16,819 nucleotides of DNA from NCBI GenBank assembly GCA_028824575.1, contig JAPPDN010000999.1, positions 1-16,819 on the forward strand, given 5' to 3'. The notes under the pieces were generated by a model. That model was not told where the DNA came from. It did no database searches and was given only the letters and a program-made list of their open reading frames with translations. Source of the stretch: Candidatus Poribacteria bacterium (lineage in GTDB: Bacteria; Poribacteria; WGA-4E; WGA-3G). The stretch's first letter is position 1, and each line of letters starts with the position of its first letter. The position numbers and the translations under genes are program-made. Shown here one piece after another: positions 6,781 to 13,739 of the stretch.

Positions 6781-7695
6781 ATGGCAAGAAGCGCGAGAAG
6801 AGCGAGAAGAGAAAGACCTGTTCAAGGCGCGCCGACAGCGCGAGATTTTAAAGGCGATGTTTCCCCAGATTGGTGTGCTGGTTGTGGTGATGTCGGTGTG
6901 TTGAACGCGCTACAAGGTGCTTATGCAAAACTCGGTCGTGGCAATCATGATCACCTGACAGTAAGTGGAATTGGGTGTTCCTCTAACCTTCCTGGTTATG
7001 TCAAAACTTATGGGATGCATACGCTACACGGTCGGGCGTTGGCGGTTGCAACGGGTGCTAAATTTGCCAATCACGAGTTGAATGTTGTCGTCACGGGTGG
7101 TGATGGTGATGGTTACGGCATCGGTGGAAATCATTTCATTCACACGATGCGAAAAAATATTGATCTCCTCTACATCGTCATGAATAACGAGACGTACGGG
7201 TTGACAGTCGGACAAGCCTCACCGACGACTATAGTAGGAGAACAGACGAAAAGCACGCCGTTCGGTAATTTAGAGACACCTCTGAATCCGGTTGCGATGG
7301 CAATTGTCGCGGGTGCGACTTATGTCGCAAGAGCATATAGTTCTGACGGACCAAAACTCGCGGAATTGATGTATAACGGGATGCAACACAAAGGGTTTGC
7401 ATTCATTGATGTTATCAGTCCTTGTGTGACCTGGAAGGGAGGGGCGCGGGTAATTTTCGATTACTGGAAGGAGCGGGTCCAATACCTTGAAGGTCATGAC
7501 ACAAGTGACAGAGCCGCTGCAATTGAACAAGCGGTCAAGACGGGGCATGAAACGCAGCTTGGGTTGTTCTACCATGATACAAGCCGCCAATCATTGGATG
7601 AAATGGAACCCGTTTTAAAAAACGGACCTATAGCGCATCAACCGCTGAGTATTACCCAAGAACAGGGTGACGCGATTGTCCAGAGAATGATGTAA
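6781..7695 (+). CDS. korB: 2-oxoacid:ferredoxin oxidoreductase, beta (TPP-binding) subunit
   Basis: A 304-aa thiamine-diphosphate subunit that partners the upstream KorA. WCAGCGD (residues 31-37), Cys66 in GIGCSSN and Cys215 in SPCVTW give the four cysteines that bind the single [4Fe-4S] cluster in this family. GGDGDGYGIGGNHF (106-119) with MNNETYGLT (134-142) is the TPP/Mg motif. The ribosome site AAAGGAGG (6764-6771) touches the first ATG (6772), so that ATG is unlikely; ATG 6781, 9 nt from the site, is chosen. The N-terminus (ARSARRARRERP) is unusually arginine-rich and is encoded by a short purine repeat. Length is typical. The neighbouring gene order korA-korB is the standard one. No separate ferredoxin gene is visible here. 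Confidence 0.93.
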   Translation: MARSARRARRERPVQGAPTARDFKGDVSPDWCAGCGDVGVLNALQGAYAKLGRGNHDHLTVSGIGCSSNLPGYVKTYGMHTLHGRALAVATGAKFANHELNVVVTGGDGDGYGIGGNHFIHTMRKNIDLLYIVMNNETYGLTVGQASPTTIVGEQTKSTPFGNLETPLNPVAMAIVAGATYVARAYSSDGPKLAELMYNGMQHKGFAFIDVISPCVTWKGGARVIFDYWKERVQYLEGHDTSDRAAAIEQAVKTGHETQLGLFYHDTSRQSLDEMEPVLKNGPIAHQPLSITQEQGDAIVQRMM

Positions 7696-7698
7696 AGG

Positions 7699-7790
7699 TG
7701 GAAGAAAGATGGAAGGATGGAAGCCCCGCAATCTTCCAACCTTCCAATCTTGCAACCTTCCAAATGGAAAGATGGAGGGTTGGAAGGACT
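7699..7790 (+). repeat. Purine/pyrimidine GGAAGG-type hairpin array between korB and ccmA
   Basis: Two hairpins built from the same GGAAGGTTGG-like unit stand one after the other. In the first, 7711-7723 pairs with 7733-7745 (12 of 13 positions). In the second, CAACCTTCCA (7753-7762) pairs with TGGAGGGTTG (7773-7782), 9 of 10 positions plus a G-T pair. The strand switches between purine-rich and pyrimidine-rich blocks. All three frames stay largely open here, but the peptides are low complexity. It may act as a transcription attenuator or be a mobile intergenic repeat. Confidence 0.65.
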
Positions 7791-7825
7791 TCCGCTTTTC
7801 CAGCCGGTATGGAATCTCTCACACC

Positions 7826-8539
7826 ATGCGTCTTCGTGCTTCCCAACTCACCAAGGACTTCGGACATCGCTCGATTGTCAAAAACGCCACGCTTTCGGTT
7901 AATGCTGGAGAAGTGGTTGCGATTTTCGGTCCTAACGGTGCCGGTAAAACGACGTTCATCAAAATTCTCGCAACCCTCCTGAAACCAACCTCTGGGAAAC
8001 TTGAGATTGAAGGCACGGACGCAATTGCGGGATACTCAGATGTGCGGAGCATGCTGGGTGTTGTTATCCATGAGACGCTCGCTTACCCGACATTCAGTCC
8101 CTATGAGAACCTCAAGTTTTTTGGAAATATGTACGGCGTTAAGCAGTTGGAACAGCGCTGTATGACGCTGCTTACCGAAGTCGGTTTGCAACGCTTCGCC
8201 CACGAACCCCTGCATATCTTCTCACGCGGTATGACGCAACGTTTTATGATTGCCAGAGCTCTCCTGCATCATCCTTCAGTGTTATTACTCGACGAGCCTT
8301 TCTCTGGATTAGATGCTCCTGCCAAGCAGTTTGTTTTAGAGCGTATTGCTCAGGAAAAGCAAAACGGCAAAGGTATCGTGATCACGACACATAATACAGA
8401 GTTGGGGTATCTGGTGGGTACACGGTTTTTCTTTATGATAAATGGGGGACTGGAAGAGGTTGCACAGAAAGAGGAAATTACAGCAGAGGCGTTATTGCTT
8501 ATGTATGAAAAAAAAATGCAATCAAGTCTTTCTGTCTGA
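7826..8539 (+). CDS. ccmA: Haem exporter ATP-binding protein CcmA
   Basis: A 237-aa ABC ATPase. Walker A is GPNGAGKTT (35-43). The signature is FSRGMTQR (132-139), a variant of LSxGQ as often seen in CcmA-like ATPases. Walker B is LLLDEP (153-158), with D-loop GLD and switch His189 in TTHN. It is immediately followed by ccmB, which identifies it as CcmA, the ATPase that with CcmB and CcmC releases holo-CcmE from haem. ATG 7826 is chosen because the homologous part begins at MRLRASQLTKDFG. The frame is open back to 7709, but only through the GGAAGG hairpin repeat. The ribosome site before 7826 is weak, so the exact start is uncertain. It lies over 5.6 kb from the ccmH/ccmI genes, with korAB between. 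Confidence 0.87.
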   Translation: MRLRASQLTKDFGHRSIVKNATLSVNAGEVVAIFGPNGAGKTTFIKILATLLKPTSGKLEIEGTDAIAGYSDVRSMLGVVIHETLAYPTFSPYENLKFFGNMYGVKQLEQRCMTLLTEVGLQRFAHEPLHIFSRGMTQRFMIARALLHHPSVLLLDEPFSGLDAPAKQFVLERIAQEKQNGKGIVITTHNTELGYLVGTRFFFMINGGLEEVAQKEEITAEALLLMYEKKMQSSLSV

Positions 8540-8577
8540 ACTATTGAGGAAATAACCGGCACAAATTCCTCGAAAAC

Positions 8578-8613
8578 CCGTTTCGGTTCTCACTGCGAAG
8601 CAGGACGAAACGG
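8578..8613 (+). repeat. Hairpin in the ccmA-ccmB junction
   Basis: The outer arms CCGTTTCG (8578-8585) and CGAAACGG (8606-8613) are perfect complements. Inside them CTGC-GAA-GCAG (8593-8603) forms a second short stem. The structure lies in the 87-nt gap between ccmA and ccmB, just before the GGAG site of ccmB, and could modulate ccmB expression or be a repeat element. It has no T-run, so a terminator is unlikely. Confidence 0.55.
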
Positions 8614-8626
8614 AGCGAAAACCGCC

Positions 8627-9325
8627 ATGATTAAAAAAACACTCCGTCAGATTGGTGCGTTGATTCGCAAGGACCTTGGACTTCAATTCCGTTCAAAAGA
8701 GACGCTGGTATTGATTTTCGTTTTCAGTGTGTTAGTCGTTCTCATTTTTGCTTTTGCGTTTGGTCCGATTTTCCCTGAAAAGGTAGAACGTGGCAAATTA
8801 ACCGCAAGTGTTCTCTGGACAGCGTTTGTTTTTGCCGGAATTATTACCTTGAATCGTTCATTTGCAGTGGAACGTTCTCACGGTGCTTTGCACGGCATTC
8901 GGCTTACGGGTGTTGATGCGAGTAACCTGTACCTTTCCAAAGTTATCAGCAACGTCGTTTTTCTATTTCTATTGGAAATTGTTATTACCCCCATCGCGCT
9001 TCAATTCTTAGATTTGCTTGATGTGGTGACGATGGGCATATTACTGAAGCTGCTCGGCGTGCTAAGTATCGGTACGCTTGGGTTTTGTGCCGTTGGTGTG
9101 CTGTTAGCGGGCATGTCCACAAGTACAAACGGCGGCGAAAGCCTACTCTCTGTTATTCTACTCCCCCTTGTTATTCCAATCATTATGGGCGGTGCAAAAT
9201 GTACCGTTTCGCTTTTGGTGACCGGTGGGTTGAACGAGCGATTTTGGCTGAATTTGCTCATCGGGTGTAGTTTAGTCTTTTTAGCATCCGCATACCTACT
9301 TGCGGATGCTGTTATTGAAGAATAG
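8627..9325 (+). CDS. ccmB: Haem exporter membrane protein CcmB
   Basis: A 232-aa integral membrane protein with about six hydrophobic segments (roughly 27-47, 59-75, 102-125, 134-164, 170-198, 210-229). The N-terminus IRKDLGLQFRSKETL and the internal ERSHGALHGIRLTGVDASNLYLSK match the CcmB pattern (KDL..E.R.KE... and E...G.L..L...). Length is close to the usual 220-230 aa. CcmB is the permease partner of CcmA in System I cytochrome c maturation and works with CcmC and CcmE, neither of which is in this window. ATG 8627 has GGAG (8612-8615) 11 nt upstream, inside the right arm of a hairpin. The gene ends at 9325, and enolase follows after 112 nt. Confidence 0.9.
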   Translation: MIKKTLRQIGALIRKDLGLQFRSKETLVLIFVFSVLVVLIFAFAFGPIFPEKVERGKLTASVLWTAFVFAGIITLNRSFAVERSHGALHGIRLTGVDASNLYLSKVISNVVFLFLLEIVITPIALQFLDLLDVVTMGILLKLLGVLSIGTLGFCAVGVLLAGMSTSTNGGESLLSVILLPLVIPIIMGGAKCTVSLLVTGGLNERFWLNLLIGCSLVFLASAYLLADAVIEE

Positions 9326-9437
9326 TGCGTCAGTTATCAGTTTGCCTTGCAGTGAGAGTTAAGAGCGGCTTGACTGTGTTAGACGCAGTGAAATTTAGAC
9401 TCAGAAACCAATTTTTACCTTCATAAGGAGAAATGCT

Positions 9438-10739
9438 TTGTCAGAAATTATCCATATCCATGCACGCGAGATATTAGACTCGCGTGGTAACCCAACGGTT
9501 GAGGTTGACGTTAATTTAGCATCAGGCGCATCTGGACGTGCTGCTGTCCCTTCCGGTGCGTCTACAGGCGAACACGAAGCGGTTGAGCTGCGCGATAAGG
9601 ATGCCAACCGTTATTTGGGAAAAGGCGTTCAGAAAGCCGTTGAAAACGTCAACACTGTGATCGCTGCTGCCCTTGCGGGTGAAGATGTCTTTGCTCAGAA
9701 CGAGATTGACACCGCTATGTGTGAACTTGACGGTACAGAGAACAAAAGTCGTCTCGGCGCGAACGCGATTTTAGGTGTTTCTTTGGCTGTCGCGAAAGCG
9801 GCGGCAGATGAAGTGGCACTCCCGCTCTATCGCTACATTGGCGGGTCAAATGCGAAAGAGCTTCCCTTGCCGATGATGAATATCCTGAATGGTGGTTCTC
9901 ACGCTGATAACAACGTTGACATCCAAGAGTTTATGGTGATGCCAGCGGGAGCCGAGAGTTTTGCCGAAGCACTCCGCATGGGTGCTGAAATCTTTCATAG
10001 CCTCAAGGCAGTCTTACAGGCACAGAATTGTAACACCGCAGTCGGCGACGAAGGCGGGTTCGCACCGGATTTGGGATCTAATGAGGAAGCCATCGCTGTG
10101 ATCATAGAAGCCGTTGAACGTGCGGGTTATGTACCCGGTGACGATGTGCTTTTAGCATTGGATGCCGCCTCAAGTGAATTTTACAATCAAGATGCTGGTA
10201 CTTACGAATTAAAAGCGGAGGCACAGCCGACTAAATCGCCTGAAGAGATGGTTACCTTTTACACGGGACTCTGTGAGAAATACCCAATCATCTCTATTGA
10301 AGATGGTATGGATGAAAACGATTGGGAAGGTTGGAAACATTTGACCGAGGCGATCGGCGATAGGGTTCAACTTGTCGGTGATGACCTGTTTGTTACCAAT
10401 ACGACTCGTTTGGCGCGAGGCATCGAAGGACAGATCGGCAATTCTATCCTGATTAAAGTCAATCAAATCGGTACGTTGACGGAGACGTTTGATGCCATTG
10501 AACTCGCACGACGTTTTAACTACACGGCTGTTGTTTCACACCGATCGGGTGAAACCGAGGATACGACTATTTCTGATCTCGTTGTTGCGACGAACTCAGG
10601 ACAGATAAAAACAGGGTCGCTTTCCCGTACGGATCGGGTCTGTAAATATAACCAACTCCTCCGCATTGAAGAAGAACTTGGAGATAGTGCTATCTTTGCT
10701 GGGGAGAAAGTTTTCTATAATTTGGCGGATCTCCGTTAA
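9438..10739 (+). CDS. eno: Enolase (phosphopyruvate hydratase)
   Basis: Enolase interconverts 2-phosphoglycerate and phosphoenolpyruvate in glycolysis and gluconeogenesis. The 433-aa length is normal. Visible active-site elements are GGSHADNNVDIQEF (151-164), GDEGGFAP (202-209) with general-acid Glu204, Mg ligands Asp241, Glu287 and Asp314, catalytic Lys339 in ILIKVNQIGTLTE, His367 in SHRSGETED, and Lys390 in IKTGSLSRTDRV. The start is TTG 9438, because AAGGAG (9424-9429) is 8 nt away and the protein begins SEIIHIHAREILDSRGNPT as expected. The nearby ATG 9433 is out of frame. The gene is followed by an FtsB-like gene, an arrangement seen in many bacteria. Confidence 0.97.
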   Translation: MSEIIHIHAREILDSRGNPTVEVDVNLASGASGRAAVPSGASTGEHEAVELRDKDANRYLGKGVQKAVENVNTVIAAALAGEDVFAQNEIDTAMCELDGTENKSRLGANAILGVSLAVAKAAADEVALPLYRYIGGSNAKELPLPMMNILNGGSHADNNVDIQEFMVMPAGAESFAEALRMGAEIFHSLKAVLQAQNCNTAVGDEGGFAPDLGSNEEAIAVIIEAVERAGYVPGDDVLLALDAASSEFYNQDAGTYELKAEAQPTKSPEEMVTFYTGLCEKYPIISIEDGMDENDWEGWKHLTEAIGDRVQLVGDDLFVTNTTRLARGIEGQIGNSILIKVNQIGTLTETFDAIELARRFNYTAVVSHRSGETEDTTISDLVVATNSGQIKTGSLSRTDRVCKYNQLLRIEEELGDSAIFAGEKVFYNLADLR

Positions 10740-10804
10740 ATGCTTGTATCCATATAACGACAGCCGCTGTGTTGTCCCAAATTACGCTTTTCAGAGGACA
10801 CTTT

Positions 10805-11092
10805 ATGCGCATTTTTCGTCCTGTCTTATTCGTAATTGCCCTTGCTTTGCTTGTGGTCAGCGTCAGACAATTCATGAATGGTTATAACGACTGGCAACAA
10901 GCGCAGCTCGCTGAGGAAGCCTATCGCTCCGAGATACGGGGATTGGAGGCTAAGCGCGATCGGCTAAAGCAACGTGTTGAGATGTTGAAGAATGATGAGT
11001 TAACAAAGGAACGGCTCGCCAGAAAACGACTTGGCTATATTCGGGCGGGTGAACGCAAGTTTAAAGTGGTTAAACCTGATGCTGTTAAATGA
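10805..11092 (+). CDS. FtsB/DivIC-like septum formation protein
   Basis: A 95-aa small bitopic membrane protein. It has an N-terminal helix (residues 5-20), a coiled coil (about 33-66, LAEEAYRSEIRGLEAKRDRLKQRVEML) and the family ending ERLARKRLGYIRAGERKF (compare AR..LG....GE in FtsB/DivIC). These proteins link early and late components of the cell-division machinery. ATG 10805 has GAGGA (10794-10798) 6 nt upstream; a GTG at 10769 in the same frame would add twelve residues before the natural N-terminus. The position 65 nt after eno supports the assignment. FtsB and DivIC cannot be told apart from this sequence alone, so no symbol is given. Confidence 0.83.
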   Translation: MRIFRPVLFVIALALLVVSVRQFMNGYNDWQQAQLAEEAYRSEIRGLEAKRDRLKQRVEMLKNDELTKERLARKRLGYIRAGERKFKVVKPDAVK

Positions 11093-11116
11093 TTTTTAAC
11101 TCCCTTTAAATTTTAC

Positions 11117-11144
11117 TTGTTTTTTTTCTGTGCGCTGCTATAAT
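11117..11144 (+). promoter_or_regulatory. Promoter with extended -10 for the DUF5069-like gene
   Basis: TTGTTT (11117-11122), a 16-nt spacer and TATAAT (11139-11144) with TGC just upstream (extended -10). A dyad AACAGG (11162-11167) / CCTGTT (11176-11181) lies 10-20 nt after the expected start and could be an operator or a leader hairpin. Confidence 0.62.
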
Positions 11145-11236
11145 AGCGTAGAATTTCGCATAACAGGCAACGACACCTGTTGTGTCAATGGTACCGACCT
11201 ATTACTCAACGTTCAAAGTAAGGGAGGAGAAACAGA

Positions 11237-11686
11237 ATGTTCGGAAGAAAGAAAAAACAAATTCCAACGATTAGTTCCGGGGTTGCGGGACCGCTTGGGG
11301 TGTTGCATCTCCCACGCTTCTGGTCGAAAGTGCTAATGGATGCCAAAGGTGTCCTCCATGAAGATTATCCCGCATGCGGCGCGGGCTTCGATCAGATGGT
11401 GTTAGATGGACTCGGACTGGATAAGGATGCTACACTGGCATACATTAGCGACAATTTGCCCTCTTATCCACAGTTTGAAGCGTGGGTCTTGGAACAGAGT
11501 GGCGGAAGCCTTGACCAAGCGGCAGTCGATGAACTGAACGCCGCGATTACGGGCTACAATCACGACGATGATACCCGTGGCAGCATCCTTGGTGCAAGCG
11601 GTATTAACGACGACGGCTCTATCTTAGACGCTGTTAATCTCAATAATCTTGATGACTGGTATGAACTTCACGCCAACTTAGATTAA
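11237..11686 (+). CDS. Small DUF5069-like protein of unknown function
   Basis: A 149-aa soluble, acidic protein starting at ATG 11237 with a strong ribosome site GGGAGGAG 7 nt upstream. The region LHLPRFWSKVLMDAKG (24-39), then LHEDYPACGAGFDQMVLDGLGLD (40-62), resembles the DUF5069 pattern (a helix with K..L...G.L..DY...G.GFD......LG). A middle part PQFEAWVLEQSG fits the same family's second half. The C-terminal third is rich in Asp and Asn (HDDDTRGSILGASG, DDGSI, NLNNLDD). It has no signal peptide or membrane segment. It has its own promoter and is terminated by a perfect hairpin, so it is monocistronic. The family link is by eye only; the function is unknown. Confidence 0.72.
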   Translation: MFGRKKKQIPTISSGVAGPLGVLHLPRFWSKVLMDAKGVLHEDYPACGAGFDQMVLDGLGLDKDATLAYISDNLPSYPQFEAWVLEQSGGSLDQAAVDELNAAITGYNHDDDTRGSILGASGINDDGSILDAVNLNNLDDWYELHANLD

Positions 11687-11697
11687 ACCTTTAGAAA

Positions 11698-11734
11698 TGT
11701 TCATGTAGGCGCGGAAAGCGCGCCTACATGAACA
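11698..11734 (+). terminator. Perfect 16-bp hairpin between convergent genes (likely bidirectional terminator)
   Basis: The left arm TGTTCATGTAGGCGCG (11698-11713), loop GAAAG and right arm CGCGCCTACATGAACA (11719-11734) pair perfectly. It lies 11 nt after a stop codon and between convergent genes. There is no close T-run, but on the + strand a T-rich stretch follows at 11755-11769. It may also be a copy of an intergenic palindromic repeat. Confidence 0.7.
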
Positions 11735-11791
11735 CACCTCTGTTACCTTCCTAATTATTTTTCCTCTTTTGTCGTTAGTTCAATTCTCGTA

Positions 11792-12880
11792 TCAACAACA
11801 GTCCGGAGACGAACAATTTCCACAATTTTCTGCTTCTGTCGTCAGTTCGATTGCTTTACCCGTTGCGGAAGATTCAAGTCCGGCAAGCAGAATTTCAGTA
11901 ACGTGCCGCGCCGTGTAAACATTTGAGAGTGGCGGCTGCGTCCCTTCACGGATATGTTCGGCGAAATGTGCGTGCATCCCGCTCGGTGCAGCGTCTGAAC
12001 AATCAATCGCTTTGACATCAACGGGTGCATGTTCACGCGTATAAGAAGTGGGGGTCAATTGACTAAGTGCTGCGCCATCTTTACCTGGCATTGTGAACTT
12101 TCCTGCTGTGCCGTGCACACTCCCCTCACCCGTGCGTGCTGGATCGCACCAACTCGTCTCGGCAGTAACAATTCCGCCTGATTTCATTTCAAGCACGAGC
12201 GTCGCGACGTCTTCTAATTCGGTCGGTTTGTCGAACGTAGAAACGAAGCCGGTCACCCGTCTGAAGGTACCAAGCATCGCGACAAGACTGGAAACAGCGT
12301 AAACGCCCATGTCGAAAAGTGCGCCGACACTTGCCTGTTTCGCGTCGAAAAACCATAGATCGTCGCCTGTTTCCCCGAAGATGTCGCGGATTTCTGCGTA
12401 ATAGATCTCAGGTCCGCCGTGGCTACTTCGCATTCTCGCCCCGGATACGCGCCCGATTGCATTCTCGGCGATTAATTGGCGAATTTTATAGATAGCGGCG
12501 TTGAAATGCGGGAGACACATCACCGTTTTACCGCTGGCTTCGGCGGCTTCGACAAATTGATTCGCTTCATCCATATCGCCGCAGAGCGGTTTCTGCATGA
12601 GCACATGCTTGCCTGCCTCCAACGATTTGACACCCCACGAAACGTGCAAAGGATGTGGCGTGCCGACAAGTATTGCATCAAGCGCATCATCAGCGATGAT
12701 CGCGTCGTAATCCTGTGTCCAGCGGGGTATGTCGAATTCTTGACATTGATGTTTGAGACGGTGTTCGCGTCTACCGCCGATGACACTAATTTCAAAATCA
12801 GTGCCTTGTGCGAGATCCGGAAGATGCATCCGACAGACGATACCGCCTGCGCCGATGACACCAAGTTTGAATTTTTGCAT
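11792..12880 (-). CDS. Gfo/Idh/MocA family NAD(P)-dependent oxidoreductase with Cys-rich tail
   Basis: A 362-aa protein of the Gfo/Idh/MocA family, which oxidises or reduces sugars, polyols and related compounds with NAD(P). The N-terminal Rossmann fold shows LGVIGAGGI (6-14). The family lysine is in MQKPLC (95-100; usually EKP, here QKP). Next come MCLPHFNAAI and the C-terminal sheet domain with FDMGVYAV (189-196), where many members have D.G.H. The last eleven residues NCGNCSSPDCC add four cysteines (353, 356, 361, 362), unusual for this family and suggestive of metal binding. ATG 12880 (minus) has AAGGA about 11 nt upstream. It lies 116 nt downstream of the DUF1080 gene on the same strand and may share its transcript. 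The substrate is unknown. Confidence 0.88.
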   Translation of the reverse strand: MQKFKLGVIGAGGIVCRMHLPDLAQGTDFEISVIGGRREHRLKHQCQEFDIPRWTQDYDAIIADDALDAILVGTPHPLHVSWGVKSLEAGKHVLMQKPLCGDMDEANQFVEAAEASGKTVMCLPHFNAAIYKIRQLIAENAIGRVSGARMRSSHGGPEIYYAEIRDIFGETGDDLWFFDAKQASVGALFDMGVYAVSSLVAMLGTFRRVTGFVSTFDKPTELEDVATLVLEMKSGGIVTAETSWCDPARTGEGSVHGTAGKFTMPGKDGAALSQLTPTSYTREHAPVDVKAIDCSDAAPSGMHAHFAEHIREGTQPPLSNVYTARHVTEILLAGLESSATGKAIELTTEAENCGNCSSPDCC

Positions 12881-12929
12881 TTTTTTAATTTTCCTTCTAC
12901 GCTACTGTTGGAGCCAAGTATAAAGATCG

Positions 12930-12956
12930 CGAGCTCGTTCCTACCAGAAGCTGGTA
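12930..12956 (-). repeat. REP-like palindromes between the DUF1080 and Gfo/Idh genes
   Basis: The perfect palindrome CGAGCTCG (12930-12937) is followed by an inverted repeat TACCAG-AAG-CTGGTA (12942-12956). Read on the minus strand, it gives a hairpin followed by GGAACGAGCTCGCGATC. This resembles in style, but is not proven to be, the REP-type intergenic repeats known from other bacteria. It lies in the 116-nt gap inside the putative minus-strand unit. Confidence 0.4.
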
Positions 12957-12996
12957 ATCTGTAAGCAAGGTAGTTTGTGATTTATACCCAATAGTT

Positions 12997-13662
12997 TTAA
13001 GCCGGTTTGAGCACAACATTGCGGAAGGCAACAGGCCCGTGGTCGCCTTGTAACATCAATGGACCGGCGGTGGCTTCATGTTCTATCACTGCTCCGCGCG
13101 TGCAGCCTACGACCTCAACATCTTCATGGGCGATCTGTCCATTCCAGACGATTTTGACAAAGGTAGCATTGGCAGTCTTATTGCCATCAGCATCAAATTT
13201 TGGTGCGCGGAAGGTGATGTCGTACGTCTGCCACTCGCCAGGGGGTTTACTTGCATTGACACGTGGTGGTACGCCATCTACCGGCTTATTGTCTATCCAA
13301 CGACAATACACACCCCCGCAGCTGCCATAGTTGAGTTCCGTTTCACCCCAGCTGTCCAATATTTGGATTTCGTACCTGCCCATGAGGTAAACGCCGGAGT
13401 TGGAGCCTTGTGAAACCAGAAACTCGACGTGGAGTTCACAATCGCCGTATTCTGCTTCGGTATAGATGTCGGCGGTTCGTCCTGTGGGACCGTTGTAAAA
13501 AATTCCGTCGCCGGTTGTTGTTGCGAGCAGTTTCGGATCATCTGGATTGAGAGCAACACCGCTGGCAGCATCCCATTCATGTTGTGGCGCGCCACCTCGT
13601 GCAAGCCAGCCGTCCATGTTTTTGCCATTGAAAAGGTTTATTCCATTTTCGGATTGAGACAT
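12997..13662 (-). CDS. 3-keto-disaccharide hydrolase (DUF1080) domain protein
   Basis: A 221-aa protein made of one DUF1080 domain, a concanavalin-like beta-sandwich; members hydrolyse 3-keto-glycosides (family knowledge). Hallmarks are NLFNGKNMDGWLARGG (near the start), GDCELHVEFLVSQGSNSGVYLMGRYEIQILDSWG in the middle (central piece SNSGVYLMGRYEIQILD), PPGEWQTYDITFRAP, and the end GPLMLQGDHGPVAFRNVVLKP. There is no clear signal peptide, although many relatives are secreted. ATG at 13662 (minus) is chosen because GGAGGG is 6 nt upstream; a TTG one codon earlier is too close to the site. The downstream Gfo/Idh gene is a plausible pathway partner, since such oxidoreductases can make or reduce 3-keto sugars. 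This link is inferred. Confidence 0.9.
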   Translation of the reverse strand: MSQSENGINLFNGKNMDGWLARGGAPQHEWDAASGVALNPDDPKLLATTTGDGIFYNGPTGRTADIYTEAEYGDCELHVEFLVSQGSNSGVYLMGRYEIQILDSWGETELNYGSCGGVYCRWIDNKPVDGVPPRVNASKPPGEWQTYDITFRAPKFDADGNKTANATFVKIVWNGQIAHEDVEVVGCTRGAVIEHEATAGPLMLQGDHGPVAFRNVVLKPA

Positions 13663-13739
13663 CAAGATCCCTCCAATTTTTTCGCAAGTCTTGCAAAATG
13701 TTAAGAGAACAGTTTACAGGTTTTCTCTGCTAAAAGGTG

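Noticed and set aside
7699..7790. GGAAGG repeats as a CRISPR array
   Set aside because: There is no constant repeat length with unique spacers, and no cas genes are present; the units are hairpin arms.
7709..7825. Extended N-terminus for CcmA from ATG 7709
   Set aside because: It is made of the low-complexity GGAAGG hairpin repeat; the ABC domain begins properly at ATG 7826.
9433..9437. ATG 9433 as enolase start
   Set aside because: It is out of frame with enolase; TTG 9438 gives the expected N-terminus with a good ribosome site.
11084..11127. Terminator after the FtsB-like gene (GTTAAA/TTTAAC with a later T-run)
   Set aside because: The stem is six A/T-rich pairs and the T-run is 20 nt away, so it is too weak to call.
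12476..12964. 162-codon + strand frame opposite the Gfo/Idh gene
   Set aside because: The minus strand encodes a clear Gfo/Idh protein over the same bases; no motif is seen in the + strand product.
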